From Ligilactobacillus hayakitensis DSM 18933 = JCM 14209 (lineage in GTDB: Bacteria > Bacillota > Bacilli > Lactobacillales > Lactobacillaceae), in contig NZ_BAML01000015.1 in assembly GCF_000615845.1 (NCBI RefSeq), forward strand, positions 1-37,658: a stretch of 37,658 nucleotides of DNA, in the 5' to 3' direction. A program made the position numbers and the translations under genes. The notes under the pieces were generated by a model. It saw nothing but the letters and a program-made list of their open reading frames with translations, was not told the origin of the DNA and did not search any database. Below, in pieces: positions 23,636 through 32,770 of this stretch. Positions within the stretch are counted from its first letter, which is position 1, and the number at the start of each line of letters is the position of its first letter.

Positions 23636-24397
23636 CTAACCAAATTTTCCACTTAAATAATCAATTGTTTGTTTTTCTTTTGGATTAAGAAACATTGTTT
23701 TTGTGGTATCACTTTCTATTAAATTTCCATCTAAGAAAAATGATGTTGTATCTGAAATTCTGGATGCTTGTTGCATATTATGAGTCACCATAATACATGT
23801 GTAATCATCTTTTAGTGTTAAAAGCATTTCTTCAACTTTATCAGTTGAAATTGGATCAAGTGCACTTGTAGGTTCATCAAGTAAAATCACCTCGGGTGAA
23901 TTTGCAAGTAATCTGGCAATACAAATTCTTTGCTGTTGCCCTCCAGATAATGCAAGCGCATTTTTCTTTAAATCGTCTTTAACTTCATCCCAAATAGCTG
24001 CTTTTTTTAAACTTGTCTCTACGGCTTCATCTAAGATATTTTTATCCTTTACTCCGGCCATTTTTAATCCATAAGTAACATTGTCATAGATTGAAAATGG
24101 AAACGGATTTGGTTGTTGAAATACCATCCCTACTCGTGTACGCAATTCAACTAAATCCATCTTTTCATCATAAACATCTTGACCATTTAATTGAATATCA
24201 CCTGTAATTTTAACGTTATCAATCATATCATTCATTCGGTTTAACGTCCGTAAATATGTTGATTTTCCACAACCTGATGGTCCAATTAAAGCGTGAATTC
24301 CCTTTTCTTTAAAATTGAGATTAATACCTTTTAGTGCTTCTTTTTGACCATAGTAAAGGTGTACGTTTTTTGTTGTGATAATTTCATTTTCTAACAT
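23636..24397 (-). CDS. pstB: phosphate ABC transporter ATP-binding protein PstB (copy 1)
   Basis: An ABC ATPase of about 253 residues. Walker A is [10 protein letters not shown], the Q-loop [18 protein letters not shown], the signature ALSGGQQQR, Walker [13 protein letters not shown], and the switch His in [14 protein letters not shown]. This is the full PstB pattern. It energises phosphate uptake through PstCA. The ATG at 24397 has better SD spacing than the ATG two codons upstream (24403). It is one of two tandem pstB genes, a common arrangement in Firmicutes. Confidence 0.94.
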   Translation of the reverse strand: MLENEIITTKNVHLYYGQKEALKGINLNFKEKGIHALIGPSGCGKSTYLRTLNRMNDMIDNVKITGDIQLNGQDVYDEKMDLVELRTRVGMVFQQPNPFPFSIYDNVTYGLKMAGVKDKNILDEAVETSLKKAAIWDEVKDDLKKNALALSGGQQQRICIARLLANSPEVILLDEPTSALDPISTDKVEEMLLTLKDDYTCIMVTHNMQQASRISDTTSFFLDGNLIESDTTKTMFLNPKEKQTIDYLSGKFG

Positions 24398-24408
24398 TTT
24401 CATCCATC

Positions 24409-25206
24409 CTATCCAAAGTTTCCTGAAATATAATCTTCTGTTAGTTGAATTTTAGGACGTGTAAAAATATCCTTTGTTGCATCATATTCGATTACATTTC
24501 CCATGTGGAAAAATCCTGTATAATCACTGATACGTGATGCTTGTTGCATATTATGCGTGACGATAATCATTGAAAAATCTTTCTTTAAATCTAACAAGGT
24601 TTCTTCTAATTTTAATGTCGAAATTGGATCAAGCGCGCTGGCTGGTTCATCTAACAAGAGAACATCTGGCTTCATTGCAATTGCGCGTGCAATACATAAT
24701 CTTTGCTGCTGTCCGCCTGATAATGCTAAGGCACTTGAATCAAGACGATCTTTAACTTCATCCCAAATGGCTGCTTGCTTTAGGCTTGTTTCAACAATTT
24801 CATCTAATTTACTTTTATCTTTAATTCCATTTTCTTTCAAACCAAATGTTATATTTTCTCGAATTGATTTTGAAAACGGATTTGGTCGTTGAAATACCAT
24901 CCCAATTTGCTTTCGCATTTCATAGACGTTGATATCAGGACGATTAATATCAATACCTCGATACATAATCTTTCCTTTGACTGTCGCTACACTATCATTC
25001 ATCCGATTTAATGAACGCAAATATGTCGATTTTCCCGATCCTGAAGCGCCAATTAATGCGGTAATTTTATTTTTTTGAAATTCCAAACTTCCATCAAAAA
25101 ATGCTTGTTTGCTTCCATAAAAAACATCTAAATGCTCCGTTGAAATTGCCGTTGTATCCGGATTATCAAATTTTTTAATGTATTTTTCTTCTAAATTATA
25201 TTGCAT
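24409..25206 (-). CDS. pstB: phosphate ABC transporter ATP-binding protein PstB (copy 2)
   Basis: A 265-residue paralogue with an N-terminal extension of about 20 residues. Walker A is [20 protein letters not shown], the Q-loop [15 protein letters not shown], the signature [17 protein letters not shown], Walker [13 protein letters not shown], and the H-switch [10 protein letters not shown]. It lies 5 nt after pstA with GAGGT as SD. It may form a heterodimer with the other PstB or be used under different phosphate supply. Confidence 0.94.
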   Translation of the reverse strand: MQYNLEEKYIKKFDNPDTTAISTEHLDVFYGSKQAFFDGSLEFQKNKITALIGASGSGKSTYLRSLNRMNDSVATVKGKIMYRGIDINRPDINVYEMRKQIGMVFQRPNPFSKSIRENITFGLKENGIKDKSKLDEIVETSLKQAAIWDEVKDRLDSSALALSGGQQQRLCIARAIAMKPDVLLLDEPASALDPISTLKLEETLLDLKKDFSMIIVTHNMQQASRISDYTGFFHMGNVIEYDATKDIFTRPKIQLTEDYISGNFG

Positions 25207-25211
25207 AATTA

Positions 25212-26096
25212 TTACCTCGATGATGTTAATTTAGCATGAATTAAATTTCCTAAATAATGTGCGCCTAAATTAAAAATTAAAATAACAATAATCAAAACCG
25301 CGGATGATCCTGCAGAAATTTGGTTTGCATCCGCCATAATTCCTTCAGAATTTATTTTCCAAATATGTACAGCCAATGTTTCTGCTGGACGTAATACATT
25401 AAGTGGACTTGCTTCATCAAAAATATTCCAATTACTAAAATCAACCGCGGGAGCACTTTGTCCGGCTGTATAAATCAAAGCTGCCGCTTCCCCAAATACA
25501 CGCCCTGCACTTAAAACAATCCCTGTAATAATTCCGGGTAGACTTTCTGGTAAAATGATTTTCGTGATGGTTCTCCATTTAGATAATCCTAATGCTAATC
25601 CTGCTTCTAATTGTAAATCCGGTACACTCGCAATTGCTTCTTCAATATTACGCGTTAACAATGGTAGATTAAAGAACGTTAAAGCCACTGCCCCGGCAAT
25701 AATTGAAAATCCTAACTTCATTTCAACTACAAAAACTAAAAAGACAAAGAGTCCTACAACAACTGATGGCAATGAACTCAAAATTTCAATTGTCAACCGA
25801 ATGATTTCTGTTAACTTGTTTTTTGGAGCGTATTTAGCAAGATAAATCCCAGCTCCTAGTGAAATTGGAAAAGAGATTAATAATGTTAATACTAGTAAGT
25901 AAAATGAATTAAATAATTGAATACTTATCCCACCACCAGCTTCAAAGGCCTTAGCTGGAGTTAATAAGAATTTAAATGAAACGTGTGGTAGACCATCGCC
26001 TAAAATTTTTCCAATTAATAAGGCTAATAAAATTACCACTAAAAATGCAATTAACCGAATAATATTGATTGCGATTTGATTAAATAACTTATTCAT
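25212..26096 (-). CDS. pstA: phosphate ABC transporter permease PstA
   Basis: About 294 residues with six membrane helices. The binding-protein-dependent permease loop is [26 protein letters not shown] (EAA motif, about 180-205), with [15 protein letters not shown] and [15 protein letters not shown] typical of PstA. The ATG at 26096 lies 4 nt past the pstC stop and is chosen; an in-frame TTG at 26120 would overlap pstC and lacks an SD. It forms the inner-membrane channel with PstC. Confidence 0.92.
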   Translation of the reverse strand: MNKLFNQIAINIIRLIAFLVVILLALLIGKILGDGLPHVSFKFLLTPAKAFEAGGGISIQLFNSFYLLVLTLLISFPISLGAGIYLAKYAPKNKLTEIIRLTIEILSSLPSVVVGLFVFLVFVVEMKLGFSIIAGAVALTFFNLPLLTRNIEEAIASVPDLQLEAGLALGLSKWRTITKIILPESLPGIITGIVLSAGRVFGEAAALIYTAGQSAPAVDFSNWNIFDEASPLNVLRPAETLAVHIWKINSEGIMADANQISAGSSAVLIIVILIFNLGAHYLGNLIHAKLTSSR

Positions 26097-26100
26097 TTTA

Positions 26101-27018
26101 TTATTTATCCTTTCTTCCAATCATTCGAACACATACATTAAAGAATAGTGACATTAATAGTAATACTAAGGCTAATGACCAAAGTGCATTATTGCCCACT
26201 GTTCCCATCACGGTATTTCCAATCCCCATCGTTAACACACTAGTTAAAGTTGACGCTGGCGTTAATAAACTTGTTGGTAATAATGATGCATTTCCAATTA
26301 CCATTTGAACAGCAAGCGCTTCGCCAAAAGCACGCGCCATTCCAAAAATAATTGCTGTATAAATTCCTGAAGATGCTGATCTTAAAGTAACATGATACAT
26401 TGTTTGCCATTGTGTTGCCCCTAAAGCAAGAGAAGCTTGGCGATAATGCTTAGGAACAGCTTTTAAGGCATCGACCGTCAAAGATGTAACTGTTGGCAGC
26501 GTCATGACAAATAAAACAGTAGCCCCTGCTAAAATTCCATATCCTGATCCGCCAAAATGATTACGAATAAACGGAACCACGACGTTTAATCCAATAAAAC
26601 CGTAAACTACCGAAGGAATTCCGACCAGCAATTCGATAACCATTTGTAAAAAGTTACGCACCTTTTTGGATGATAACTCTGTCATAAATAATGCTGTTCC
26701 AATTGCAAATGGGGTAACGATTAACGCAGCCAATAAAGTTACGCCAAATGATCCTAAGATCATTGGTAAGGCCCCTACTAAAGGTTTGCCATTTTTGTCT
26801 GACATATTTGGATTCCAAGTACTTTGAGTAAAAAAATTCTTTAGGCTAGCATGATTTTCAAAAAAAGTGGCTAACCCTTTACTTGTAATAAATACAAAAA
26901 TTGAAATAACCAACATACAAATCAGCAAGGTACAAAAAATAACTAAACTTTTGCCCCATACTTCTTGGTAAGATTCTTTTGATTTCTTTAATATCCGAGC
27001 TTGAATTTCGTCTTTCAT
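26101..27018 (-). CDS. pstC: phosphate ABC transporter permease PstC
   Basis: A 305-residue permease with six membrane helices. Typical blocks are LVGIPSVVYGFIGLNVVVPF, RQASLALGATQWQTMYHVTL (EAA loop, about 192-211) and GMARAFGEALAVQMVIGNA. The large loop after helix 1 contains the WNPN segment seen in PstC. It is the channel partner of PstA. It follows pstS by 4 nt, with GAGGT as SD. Confidence 0.93.
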   Translation of the reverse strand: MKDEIQARILKKSKESYQEVWGKSLVIFCTLLICMLVISIFVFITSKGLATFFENHASLKNFFTQSTWNPNMSDKNGKPLVGALPMILGSFGVTLLAALIVTPFAIGTALFMTELSSKKVRNFLQMVIELLVGIPSVVYGFIGLNVVVPFIRNHFGGSGYGILAGATVLFVMTLPTVTSLTVDALKAVPKHYRQASLALGATQWQTMYHVTLRSASSGIYTAIIFGMARAFGEALAVQMVIGNASLLPTSLLTPASTLTSVLTMGIGNTVMGTVGNNALWSLALVLLLMSLFFNVCVRMIGRKDK

Positions 27019-27022
27019 TGTT

Positions 27023-27886
27023 TTACCTCTTTATCATCTCTACGTTTCCATCAGCATCTTTTTGAACCTGCATTTTTTCAATTGAAATATATCCTAATTT
27101 TTCAATTAAATGCTTTTGAATTTTTTCTGAATTCATGTACTTAATAAAATCTTTTGTTGCTTGATCGCTATTTTTCTTAGTGTACATGTGTTGATATGCC
27201 CAAATTTTCCATTTGTTATCGACAACATTTTTGGGAGTTGGCTTAACACCATCAATCATTACTGGGACTGTATCTTTATTTAAATATGAAAATGATAAGT
27301 AACTAATTGAACCTGGCGTTGCTTGCACCATTTTTTGTACAGTTCCACTTGATTCTTGTTCTTGAGCATTAATTGCGTCTTTTCCATCTAAAACATCAGC
27401 TTCAAATGAAAATCTAGTTCCACTCCCTTGCGCGCGGTTAATTACAATAATTGGGACATCTTTTCCCCCAACTTGTTTCCAGTTTTTATATTTCCCTGTG
27501 AAAACGCCTTGTAATTGTTTTAAGGTTAAATTTTTAATACCTGCTTCTTTATTGATCACCGGTGCAATTCCAACAACGGCCACCTGATGATCAATTAATT
27601 TATCGGCTTTAATTCCTGGTTGTTGCTTGGCAAAAATATCTGAATTTCCAATGGTTACTGCCCCTGATTGGACTTGACTTAATCCAGTTCCTGACCCGCC
27701 ACCTTGAACTGTTAATTGCGTTTTGGTTTGAGTTTGTTGATATTCTTCGGCTGCCATTTCAATCATTGGTTGCATTGCTGTTGAACCAACAATAGTGATG
27801 TCTTTAGTTTCACTTTGTGATCTGCTACATCCGGCAATTATTAAGCTAGACGTTAATAATAATCCAAGTTTAATAAGTCTTTTCAT
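27023..27886 (-). CDS. pstS: phosphate-binding lipoprotein PstS
   Basis: About 287 residues. A lipoprotein signal MKRLIKLGLLLTSSLIIAGC ends in a lipobox, so the protein is acylated and held at the outer face of the membrane. The ligand-binding fold has the phosphate loops VGSTAMQPM, GGGSGTGLSQV, IGNSD and RAQGSGTRFSFE, all typical of PstS. The ATG at 27886 follows a non-preferred TTG; AGGA lies 8 nt upstream. It is the first gene of pstSCAB1B2-phoU and is preceded by a run of Pho boxes. Confidence 0.95.
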   Translation of the reverse strand: MKRLIKLGLLLTSSLIIAGCSRSQSETKDITIVGSTAMQPMIEMAAEEYQQTQTKTQLTVQGGGSGTGLSQVQSGAVTIGNSDIFAKQQPGIKADKLIDHQVAVVGIAPVINKEAGIKNLTLKQLQGVFTGKYKNWKQVGGKDVPIIVINRAQGSGTRFSFEADVLDGKDAINAQEQESSGTVQKMVQATPGSISYLSFSYLNKDTVPVMIDGVKPTPKNVVDNKWKIWAYQHMYTKKNSDQATKDFIKYMNSEKIQKHLIEKLGYISIEKMQVQKDADGNVEMIKR

Positions 27887-27929
27887 CAAACTGTTCCTAC
27901 CTTTTTTCTTACTTTTATAATATATTTTT

Positions 27930-28004
27930 AGTATAGCTATTGATTGTAAAGACTCTTGGGCGATTATGTAAAGATACTCTTTTCATTTGTAAATATTGTG
28001 TAAA
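27930..28004 (-). promoter_or_regulatory. PhoP-type boxes and promoter of the pst operon
   Basis: Minus-strand TTTACA occurs at 27999-28004, 27988-27993, 27967-27972 and 27945-27950, at spacings of 11, 21 and 22 bp. The last box is 9 nt before a -10 TATACT (27930-27935), and no -35 hexamer exists. This matches PhoP-activated promoters of Bacillus (TTAACA-like repeats every 11 bp). Phosphate-starvation induction is inferred. Confidence 0.75.
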
Positions 28005-28040
28005 TAAAAAAGGTTGGATTTCTCATTCCAACCTTTTAAA
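28005..28040. terminator. terminator between the 28049-28360 gene and pstS
   Basis: Stem AAAAAGGTTGGA / TCCAACCTTTTT with T residues on both strands. It terminates the leftward 103-residue gene immediately before the Pho boxes. Confidence 0.88.
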
Positions 28041-28048
28041 AACAATCT

Positions 28049-28360
28049 TTATCCTACGTGATTTTCACGCAAAATTTTATTTACAATTTCTTGCATTTCG
28101 GGAGTTTTTACCCATTCATCATAATGATCAAACTGTTCTTGTGGCATTTCAAAATTTTCATTAATATACTTTTCATACTTGATCACATTAGTAGAATGCG
28201 GAATGTTTAATTGAACAATCCTTACACTCTTAATCATCCCACGAATCGCAGCTAATTCGGCGCGTCCATTTTGAACCATATTCGAAATTTCAAAATAAGT
28301 ACTACCATCATTTCGAGTAATTTCTTCAATGAGCGTCAAAACTTCATTACTTTTAGCCAT
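28049..28360 (-). CDS. hypothetical protein, 103 residues
   Basis: A small soluble protein, acidic toward the C terminus, with no signal peptide or membrane helix. The ATG at 28360 has GAGG 9 nt upstream; a longer GTG form from 28375 would consume that SD. The N-terminal half (EVLTLIEEITRNDGSTYFEI, NGRAELAAIRGMIKSVRIV) may fold as an alpha/beta unit. The tail contains DHYDEWVKTPEMQEIVNKIL. I do not recognise a family. It lies 58 nt downstream of the probable small RNA, on the same strand, so read-through could express both. A weak extended -10 (TGT TAAAAT) may give it its own promoter. Confidence 0.7.
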   Translation of the reverse strand: MAKSNEVLTLIEEITRNDGSTYFEISNMVQNGRAELAAIRGMIKSVRIVQLNIPHSTNVIKYEKYINENFEMPQEQFDHYDEWVKTPEMQEIVNKILRENHVG

Positions 28361-28417
28361 TAATTCTCGCCTCACTCCATATAGTTTCTATAGCCTATTT
28401 TAACAGGGATTTTAAAG

Positions 28418-28499
28418 AAAAAAAAGAGACCGGACCATGTCCAGCCTCAACATAAGAGAGAAAGAGAATTGATTAGAAGGTAAAATTTTAAATACCTTA
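28418..28499 (-). ncRNA. probable CcpA-controlled small RNA (about 80 nt)
   Basis: A free-standing transcription unit with no ORF. Promoter TTGACA (28529-28534) with -10 TAATAT or AATATA (28506-28512), predicted start near 28499. The RNA has a 5' hairpin AAGGTA/TACCTT, an unpaired CU-rich stretch (AATTCTCTTTCTCTCTT), then a 10-bp terminator hairpin GAGGCTGGAC-ATG-GTCCGGTCTC and eight T (28418-28425). The UCUCUUU segment could pair with AAGGAGA-type SDs. A perfect cre overlaps the promoter. An attenuated leader of the gene at 28360 is the main alternative. Confidence 0.6.
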
Positions 28500-28505
28500 C
28501 ACTCT

Positions 28506-28534
28506 TATATTAACACAAATGTAAGCGTTGTCAA
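28506..28534 (-). promoter_or_regulatory. promoter of the small RNA
   Basis: Perfect -35 TTGACA at 28529-28534. The -10 is TAATAT (spacer 16) or AATATA (spacer 17). Confidence 0.7.
28520..28533. promoter_or_regulatory. perfect cre site
   Basis: TGTAAGCGTTGTCA fits all 14 positions of the cre consensus TGWAANCGNTNWCA. It covers the -35 and spacer of the leftward small-RNA promoter and lies 19 bp upstream of the -35 of the rightward small membrane protein gene. Confidence 0.8.
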
Positions 28535-28552
28535 TGAGTATTTAAATTTATT

Positions 28553-28581
28553 TTGCGAATTTTCGTTTAATTTAGTATGAT
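28553..28581 (+). promoter_or_regulatory. promoter of the 81-residue membrane protein gene
   Basis: -35 TTGCGA (28553-28558), 17-nt spacer, -10 TATGAT (28576-28581). It is divergent from the small-RNA promoter, with the cre site between the two units. Confidence 0.6.
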
Positions 28582-28608
28582 AATAAAAGGATATATTTTA
28601 GGAGATAT

Positions 28609-28854
28609 ATGATGCTATTTATTAACGTTAAACAACTCAAAGCAAGCATTTTTTTAGGTACTTTAATAACGGTTTTCCATCTAATAATAGGTTCAATTAA
28701 GCACGAATTCTATTTTATCGCTGCGCTATTTCGTGCTGGAAAACTATTATATCCATTATTTATGTTATTTTTCTATTGGGTAATCGCTTGTGGATTATGT
28801 TATTTATTTTTCCGATTACTACATACAATCATTCAATACTATCGCATGAAATAA
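28609..28854 (+). CDS. small hypothetical membrane protein, 81 residues
   Basis: A small, very hydrophobic protein with about two membrane segments: ASIFLGTLITVFHLIIGSI (about 12-30) and LLYPLFMLFFYWVIACGLCYLFFRLL (about 46-71), followed by a basic tail. No family recognised. The SD AGGAG lies 4 or 7 nt before two adjacent ATGs, and a plausible promoter and strong terminator frame it, so it is probably a real monocistronic gene. It is divergent from the cre-controlled small RNA. Confidence 0.7.
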   Translation: MMLFINVKQLKASIFLGTLITVFHLIIGSIKHEFYFIAALFRAGKLLYPLFMLFFYWVIACGLCYLFFRLLHTIIQYYRMK

Positions 28855-28903
28855 AAAATCTGGTAAATACTTATCTAACTTAGATAAATATTTACCAGAT
28901 TTT
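28855..28903. terminator. long bidirectional terminator
   Basis: A near-continuous hairpin: AAAATCTGGTAAATA pairs with TATTTACCAGATTTT, with an inner TTATCTA/TAGATAA. It separates the small membrane gene from mgtE. Confidence 0.9.
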
Positions 28904-28904
28904 T

Positions 28905-30278
28905 TTATTGTCCGATAAAGAATTTTAAAAACATGGATGCAAAACTAAAATAAATTAATAATGAAGTAACGTCACTTAAAGTTGAAATAAATGGTCCTGA
29001 CGCGATTGAAGGATTTAAATTAACCTTATCCATTAGCATTGGAATAACACATCCCACTAAATTGGCAAAGGTAATCGCACATAACATTGCAACTCCGATT
29101 ACAAATCCTAAAACAAAATTTGCTTTCCAAACACCGACAATTCCCCAAATAATTAAGCCCGAACAAAAACCAACAATCACTCCGGTTAAGGTTTCATTTA
29201 AAATTGTGCTAAACCATGAAGTTTCTTGATCATCATTATTAGCAATTCGCTTAACTGCCACCGCTAAACTTTGGGTTCCGGCATTCCCAGCAGCCCCTGT
29301 TATCATTGAAATAAAAACTGCTAAAATTGTTGCCTTATTAATTAAATTTTCATAATGTTCCACCAACAAAATGGTAATAAATCCTAAAAATAGCGGCAAC
29401 GCTGAACTGCGAAAACGTGTCCACGCATTCATAAATGGATTATCAGTTCCTTGTTCCGTATCAACCCCGGCTAATCCAGAAAAATCTTCGGTTGATTCTT
29501 CATCAATAACATCAATAATATCATCAACGTTAATAATCCCAATTAACTTATCATCGTAATCAGTTACAGGTAAAGCAAGAAAATTATAATCCTTAATTGT
29601 TTGTGCAACCTCTTCTTGATCTTCAGTAACTTGAACTGACATTACTGGAGTATTCATAATGTCACTGATCATTATATCATCATCGTTAGTTAATAAATCT
29701 CGCAGCGTTAAAACACCGACCAATTTTTCTTCATCATCAATGACATAAATGTAATAAATGGTTTCCGCTTCTAAAGCTTCACTTTTAATAATATGCATCG
29801 CTGAACGTACGGTTTGATTTCCAACAATATCAACATATTCCGTTGACATGATTGCCCCAGCTGTTTTATCTTCATAATGAAGCATTTCTCTAATTTCTGA
29901 GGCATCTTCGCTTGGAATCAATTTAAGATATTTAGCCAAGTTTTTCTTTTTAGCAAAAGCTAAAATATCTACTGCGTTATCAGTATACATGGAATTAATC
30001 ACTTGTGCTGCATATCTTGGCGTCATTTCTTCAAAGTAACCAGCTAATAAAGCAGGTTCTTCTTCACTCACGTTAAAAATTTCCCCGACTTCATCAGGCG
30101 TTAAATAACGATAAACCCGTGCTCTTTGGGCAACATTCAAATCAGCAAAAATTTGAGCTTGTTCATAAACGTGTAAATCTAAAAAAGCAATCCGAAAATC
30201 GTGTGCTTTTTGTTCGTCAAGATTTGCAATGATTTTCACTCTCATCTTTTCTAATTCATTTTGAATTTCAGTTGACAT
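28905..30278 (-). CDS. mgtE: magnesium transporter MgtE
   Basis: A 457-residue Mg2+ channel. An N-terminal superhelical MgtE_N domain (about 30-130) contains IFNVSEEEPALLAGYFEEM. Two CBS domains follow (about 135-255: MSTEYVDIVGNQTV, MNTPVMSVQVTEDQEEVA). Five membrane helices lie from about 285, including ITGAAGNAGTQSLAVAVKR and GPFISTLSDVTSLLIYF. The N and CBS domains act as the intracellular Mg2+ sensor. The SD AAAGGAGG lies 7 nt before the ATG. It directly follows rluD and ends the relQ-nadK-rluD-mgtE operon. No M-box riboswitch lies upstream. Confidence 0.94.
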   Translation of the reverse strand: MSTEIQNELEKMRVKIIANLDEQKAHDFRIAFLDLHVYEQAQIFADLNVAQRARVYRYLTPDEVGEIFNVSEEEPALLAGYFEEMTPRYAAQVINSMYTDNAVDILAFAKKKNLAKYLKLIPSEDASEIREMLHYEDKTAGAIMSTEYVDIVGNQTVRSAMHIIKSEALEAETIYYIYVIDDEEKLVGVLTLRDLLTNDDDIMISDIMNTPVMSVQVTEDQEEVAQTIKDYNFLALPVTDYDDKLIGIINVDDIIDVIDEESTEDFSGLAGVDTEQGTDNPFMNAWTRFRSSALPLFLGFITILLVEHYENLINKATILAVFISMITGAAGNAGTQSLAVAVKRIANNDDQETSWFSTILNETLTGVIVGFCSGLIIWGIVGVWKANFVLGFVIGVAMLCAITFANLVGCVIPMLMDKVNLNPSIASGPFISTLSDVTSLLIYFSFASMFLKFFIGQ

Positions 30279-31172
30279 CTATTTTCCTCCTTTCTGAATT
30301 AATTTATTAAATGTATTTGGCAATTCACTGCGAACACTAATTAAGCGTTCTTTAAAATCATCCCAAAAATTAATCTCACTACAATGCAGCGCTTGTCTTT
30401 GCAATGGCATCTTTATTTTTCCACCGTAAAGGGTGTCACTTACAAGCGGATGTCCAATATACGCACTATGGACCCGGATTTGATGGGTTCTGCCAGTGTG
30501 TAAACGAATCTTACAGATTGCCATATCTCCTATTTGTTTTTCTACCCAATACTCCGTTTTACTGTATTTACCATCCATCAAAACAGCTCGTTTAATCAAA
30601 CTCCCAGGCTTGCGGTCAATCGGTAAATTAACACTAAAATGGCTTTCATTTAGTCTATTTGTCAAAATCGCCGTATAGTATTTTTTTATCAAGTGATTTT
30701 GTAATTGTTGATCTAATAAGGCGTGAGCATAGCGATGTTTGGCAAACAGCATTGCCCCAGAAGTATCGCGATCTAATCGAGAAACAACATGCGGGATGAT
30801 ATCTTTATTTTGTTGCAACGCATAGTATCCAACTACCCGATTTAACATTGAGTCTGTTCGGTGTAGCGGGGATGGAATTGAAGCAACAAAAGGCGGCTTG
30901 TCTACAACCAAGAAATTATCATCTTCATACAAAATCTTAATTGGCACGTATGAAGCTTCGATTGGTTGTTTAAATTCTTCGTTTGGTAACTGTAGACTAA
31001 CAATATCTCCGTCATTTACTTTATCGATTGTTCTGCCAGAATGTTGATTAACTAAAATTTCTCCGCCACCATAGCGGATTTTAGCTAATAACCTCCGTGA
31101 AACTTTTTTATTTCTCAAAAAGGTCTTTAATTTCATTGGAGTTGTTGTTTTAACTTCGAATTTAATTATCAT
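30279..31172 (-). CDS. RluA/RluD family pseudouridine synthase
   Basis: About 297 residues from the ATG at 31172, which overlaps the nadK end by 11 nt; the longer open frame to 31307 runs inside nadK and is rejected. An S4-like N-terminal part ([19 protein letters not shown]...GEILVN) precedes the catalytic domain with [19 protein letters not shown] (catalytic Asp in RLDRDTSG), then [25 protein letters not shown]. It isomerises uridines in rRNA or tRNA; the target site is not predictable. This is the YjbO position in the Bacillus yjbM-nadK-yjbO cluster. Confidence 0.9.
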   Translation of the reverse strand: MIIKFEVKTTTPMKLKTFLRNKKVSRRLLAKIRYGGGEILVNQHSGRTIDKVNDGDIVSLQLPNEEFKQPIEASYVPIKILYEDDNFLVVDKPPFVASIPSPLHRTDSMLNRVVGYYALQQNKDIIPHVVSRLDRDTSGAMLFAKHRYAHALLDQQLQNHLIKKYYTAILTNRLNESHFSVNLPIDRKPGSLIKRAVLMDGKYSKTEYWVEKQIGDMAICKIRLHTGRTHQIRVHSAYIGHPLVSDTLYGGKIKMPLQRQALHCSEINFWDDFKERLISVRSELPNTFNKLIQKGGK

Positions 31173-31968
31173 ACCCATCACCAATAAATGAATCTTGTAC
31201 CCGCCGCCAAAAGTGTGTATGGCGATATTTGGCGAAATGAATTTTCTTTTTTGAGACTTTAAATTTAATTTCCGTAATTTTAGACTTTGGATAAGAATCC
31301 GAATCAACAGATAAGATAAAGTCTTCGGCTCCTTCTGGTTCTATTGTGATCCAATCATTAGGAGCAATAATCATCGGTGAACTTAATGTTCTAAAAACAC
31401 GATTATTAATTGAACTGATTTCAGTTAATTGAATCACATTTAATGAAGGATGAACTACAGCTCCTCCAAGTGACTTATTATACGCTGTTGACCCTGTTGG
31501 TGTAGCGACACATAGCCCATCGCCACGAAAGCGTTCAAAAAATTCGCCTCCGATATAAACATCTGTCATCATTGTTGTCCCAGAACGTCGTAATACCACT
31601 TCATTTAATGCAGTATACACTTCTCTTTGCGCTTCATTTTGATATTTAACTTGAACTTCAAGTAACGGATAACTAACTGATTGACCATTATCAGATTGCA
31701 AACTGACTACTAAATCATCAATTTCATCATCTCTCCAGTCAGTATAAAATCCTAAGTGGCCGGTATGCACCCCAACAAAACGAATCTTATCTACTCGATC
31801 TTTATATTGATGAAAAGCCGACAATAACGTTCCATCACCCCCAATTGTAACTACAACATCAGGAGCTTGTTGATCAATATCAAAATGACGATCGATAAAC
31901 TTTTGGATAAGCCTATCTTTAACTTTTTGTGTATGTGGAACATTATTTGCAACAATTGCGACTTTCAC
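31162..31968 (-). CDS. nadK: NAD kinase
   Basis: A 268-residue ATP-NAD kinase. Motif [15 protein letters not shown] (GGDGT, about 38-52), the conserved NE in ALNEVVLRR, and the NAD-binding block [24 protein letters not shown] (about 149-172). It makes NADP+ from NAD+. The start is a GTG at 31968 with AGAGGTG 7 nt upstream. It lies 15 nt after relQ and overlaps rluD, so it is co-translated in the conserved operon. Confidence 0.94.
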   Translation of the reverse strand: MKVAIVANNVPHTQKVKDRLIQKFIDRHFDIDQQAPDVVVTIGGDGTLLSAFHQYKDRVDKIRFVGVHTGHLGFYTDWRDDEIDDLVVSLQSDNGQSVSYPLLEVQVKYQNEAQREVYTALNEVVLRRSGTTMMTDVYIGGEFFERFRGDGLCVATPTGSTAYNKSLGGAVVHPSLNVIQLTEISSINNRVFRTLSSPMIIAPNDWITIEPEGAEDFILSVDSDSYPKSKITEIKFKVSKKKIHFAKYRHTHFWRRVQDSFIGDGYDN

Positions 31969-31983
31969 TTCTTAACACCTCTA

Positions 31984-32610
31984 TCACTTTCGGTTATTAT
32001 AATTTTTCTTTTCAGTAAAGTACTGTTGAGCTTCCTTAATATTTTCGTTAATTCTTGACATTTCATTATCTAGCATAAATGCTGCTTCAGCCGCGTTTTT
32101 TAATCGCTCGGCAATTTCTGTAGGAAAGTTTCCTTGATATTTATAATTCAATGAATGCTCAATTGTAGCCCAAAAGTTCATTGCTAACGTTCTAATTTGA
32201 ATTTCAGCTTTCACAATTTTTTCCCCATCAATTTGTTGCAAGGGATATTCAACTACCATATGATATGAGCGGTATCCACTAGACTTATTATTTGTGACAT
32301 AATCTCTTTCTTCCGTAATTTTCATATCTTTACGTTTACGTAAATCGCTAACTACTTGATATATGTCTTCTACAAACTGGCACATGATTCTAACCCCAGC
32401 AATATCTTCCATCTCATCAAGTCTATCTTCTGTTAATTGGCGCCGTTGCATTTTTTCTTCGATGCTTTCGACTGATTTAACGCGTCCGGTTACAAATTCA
32501 ATGGGCGCGTGATTTTTTTGTTGCTTATATTGCTTACGCATTTCTCGTAATTTAAGTTTTAATTCATTTACGGTTTGTTCGTAAGGATTTAAAAATTTAC
32601 TCCAATCCAT
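31984..32610 (-). CDS. relQ: small alarmone synthetase RelQ (YjbM)
   Basis: A 208-residue (p)ppGpp synthetase-only protein. Conserved synthetase blocks are GRVKSVESIEEKMQRR, DIAGVRIMCQFVEDIYQV, ERDYVTNNKSSGYRSYHMVVEYP and AEIQIRTLAMNFWATIEHSLNYK. There is no HD hydrolase domain or TGS/ACT tail. EIQIRT and the C-terminal helices fit the RelQ (SAS1) tetrameric class rather than RelP. It makes pppGpp/ppGpp/pGpp in response to envelope or starvation stress. The SD GGAGGGG precedes the ATG by 7 nt. First gene of the operon to mgtE. Confidence 0.93.
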   Translation of the reverse strand: MDWSKFLNPYEQTVNELKLKLREMRKQYKQQKNHAPIEFVTGRVKSVESIEEKMQRRQLTEDRLDEMEDIAGVRIMCQFVEDIYQVVSDLRKRKDMKITEERDYVTNNKSSGYRSYHMVVEYPLQQIDGEKIVKAEIQIRTLAMNFWATIEHSLNYKYQGNFPTEIAERLKNAAEAAFMLDNEMSRINENIKEAQQYFTEKKNYNNRK

Positions 32611-32770
32611 CGCGCATCCCCTCCAATTTTATTGTATTCCTTATTAGTTTACCATATTACTCACAATCGTTGTTAAATTTCAACGTTAAAAACAAAATCT
32701 TTGAAATCTTTAAAAAATTTGTTTAAAGTAATATTAAAGACTTGAGTGTAAATTTTTAGGAGGAATTTTA

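Noticed and set aside
31173-31307. N-terminal extension of the pseudouridine synthase
   Set aside because: It lies inside nadK in another frame and has no family similarity; the ATG at 31172 is well placed.
30279-32770. Mg-sensing riboswitch for mgtE
   Set aside because: mgtE is internal to an operon with no leader space, and no M-box-like conserved elements were seen before relQ.
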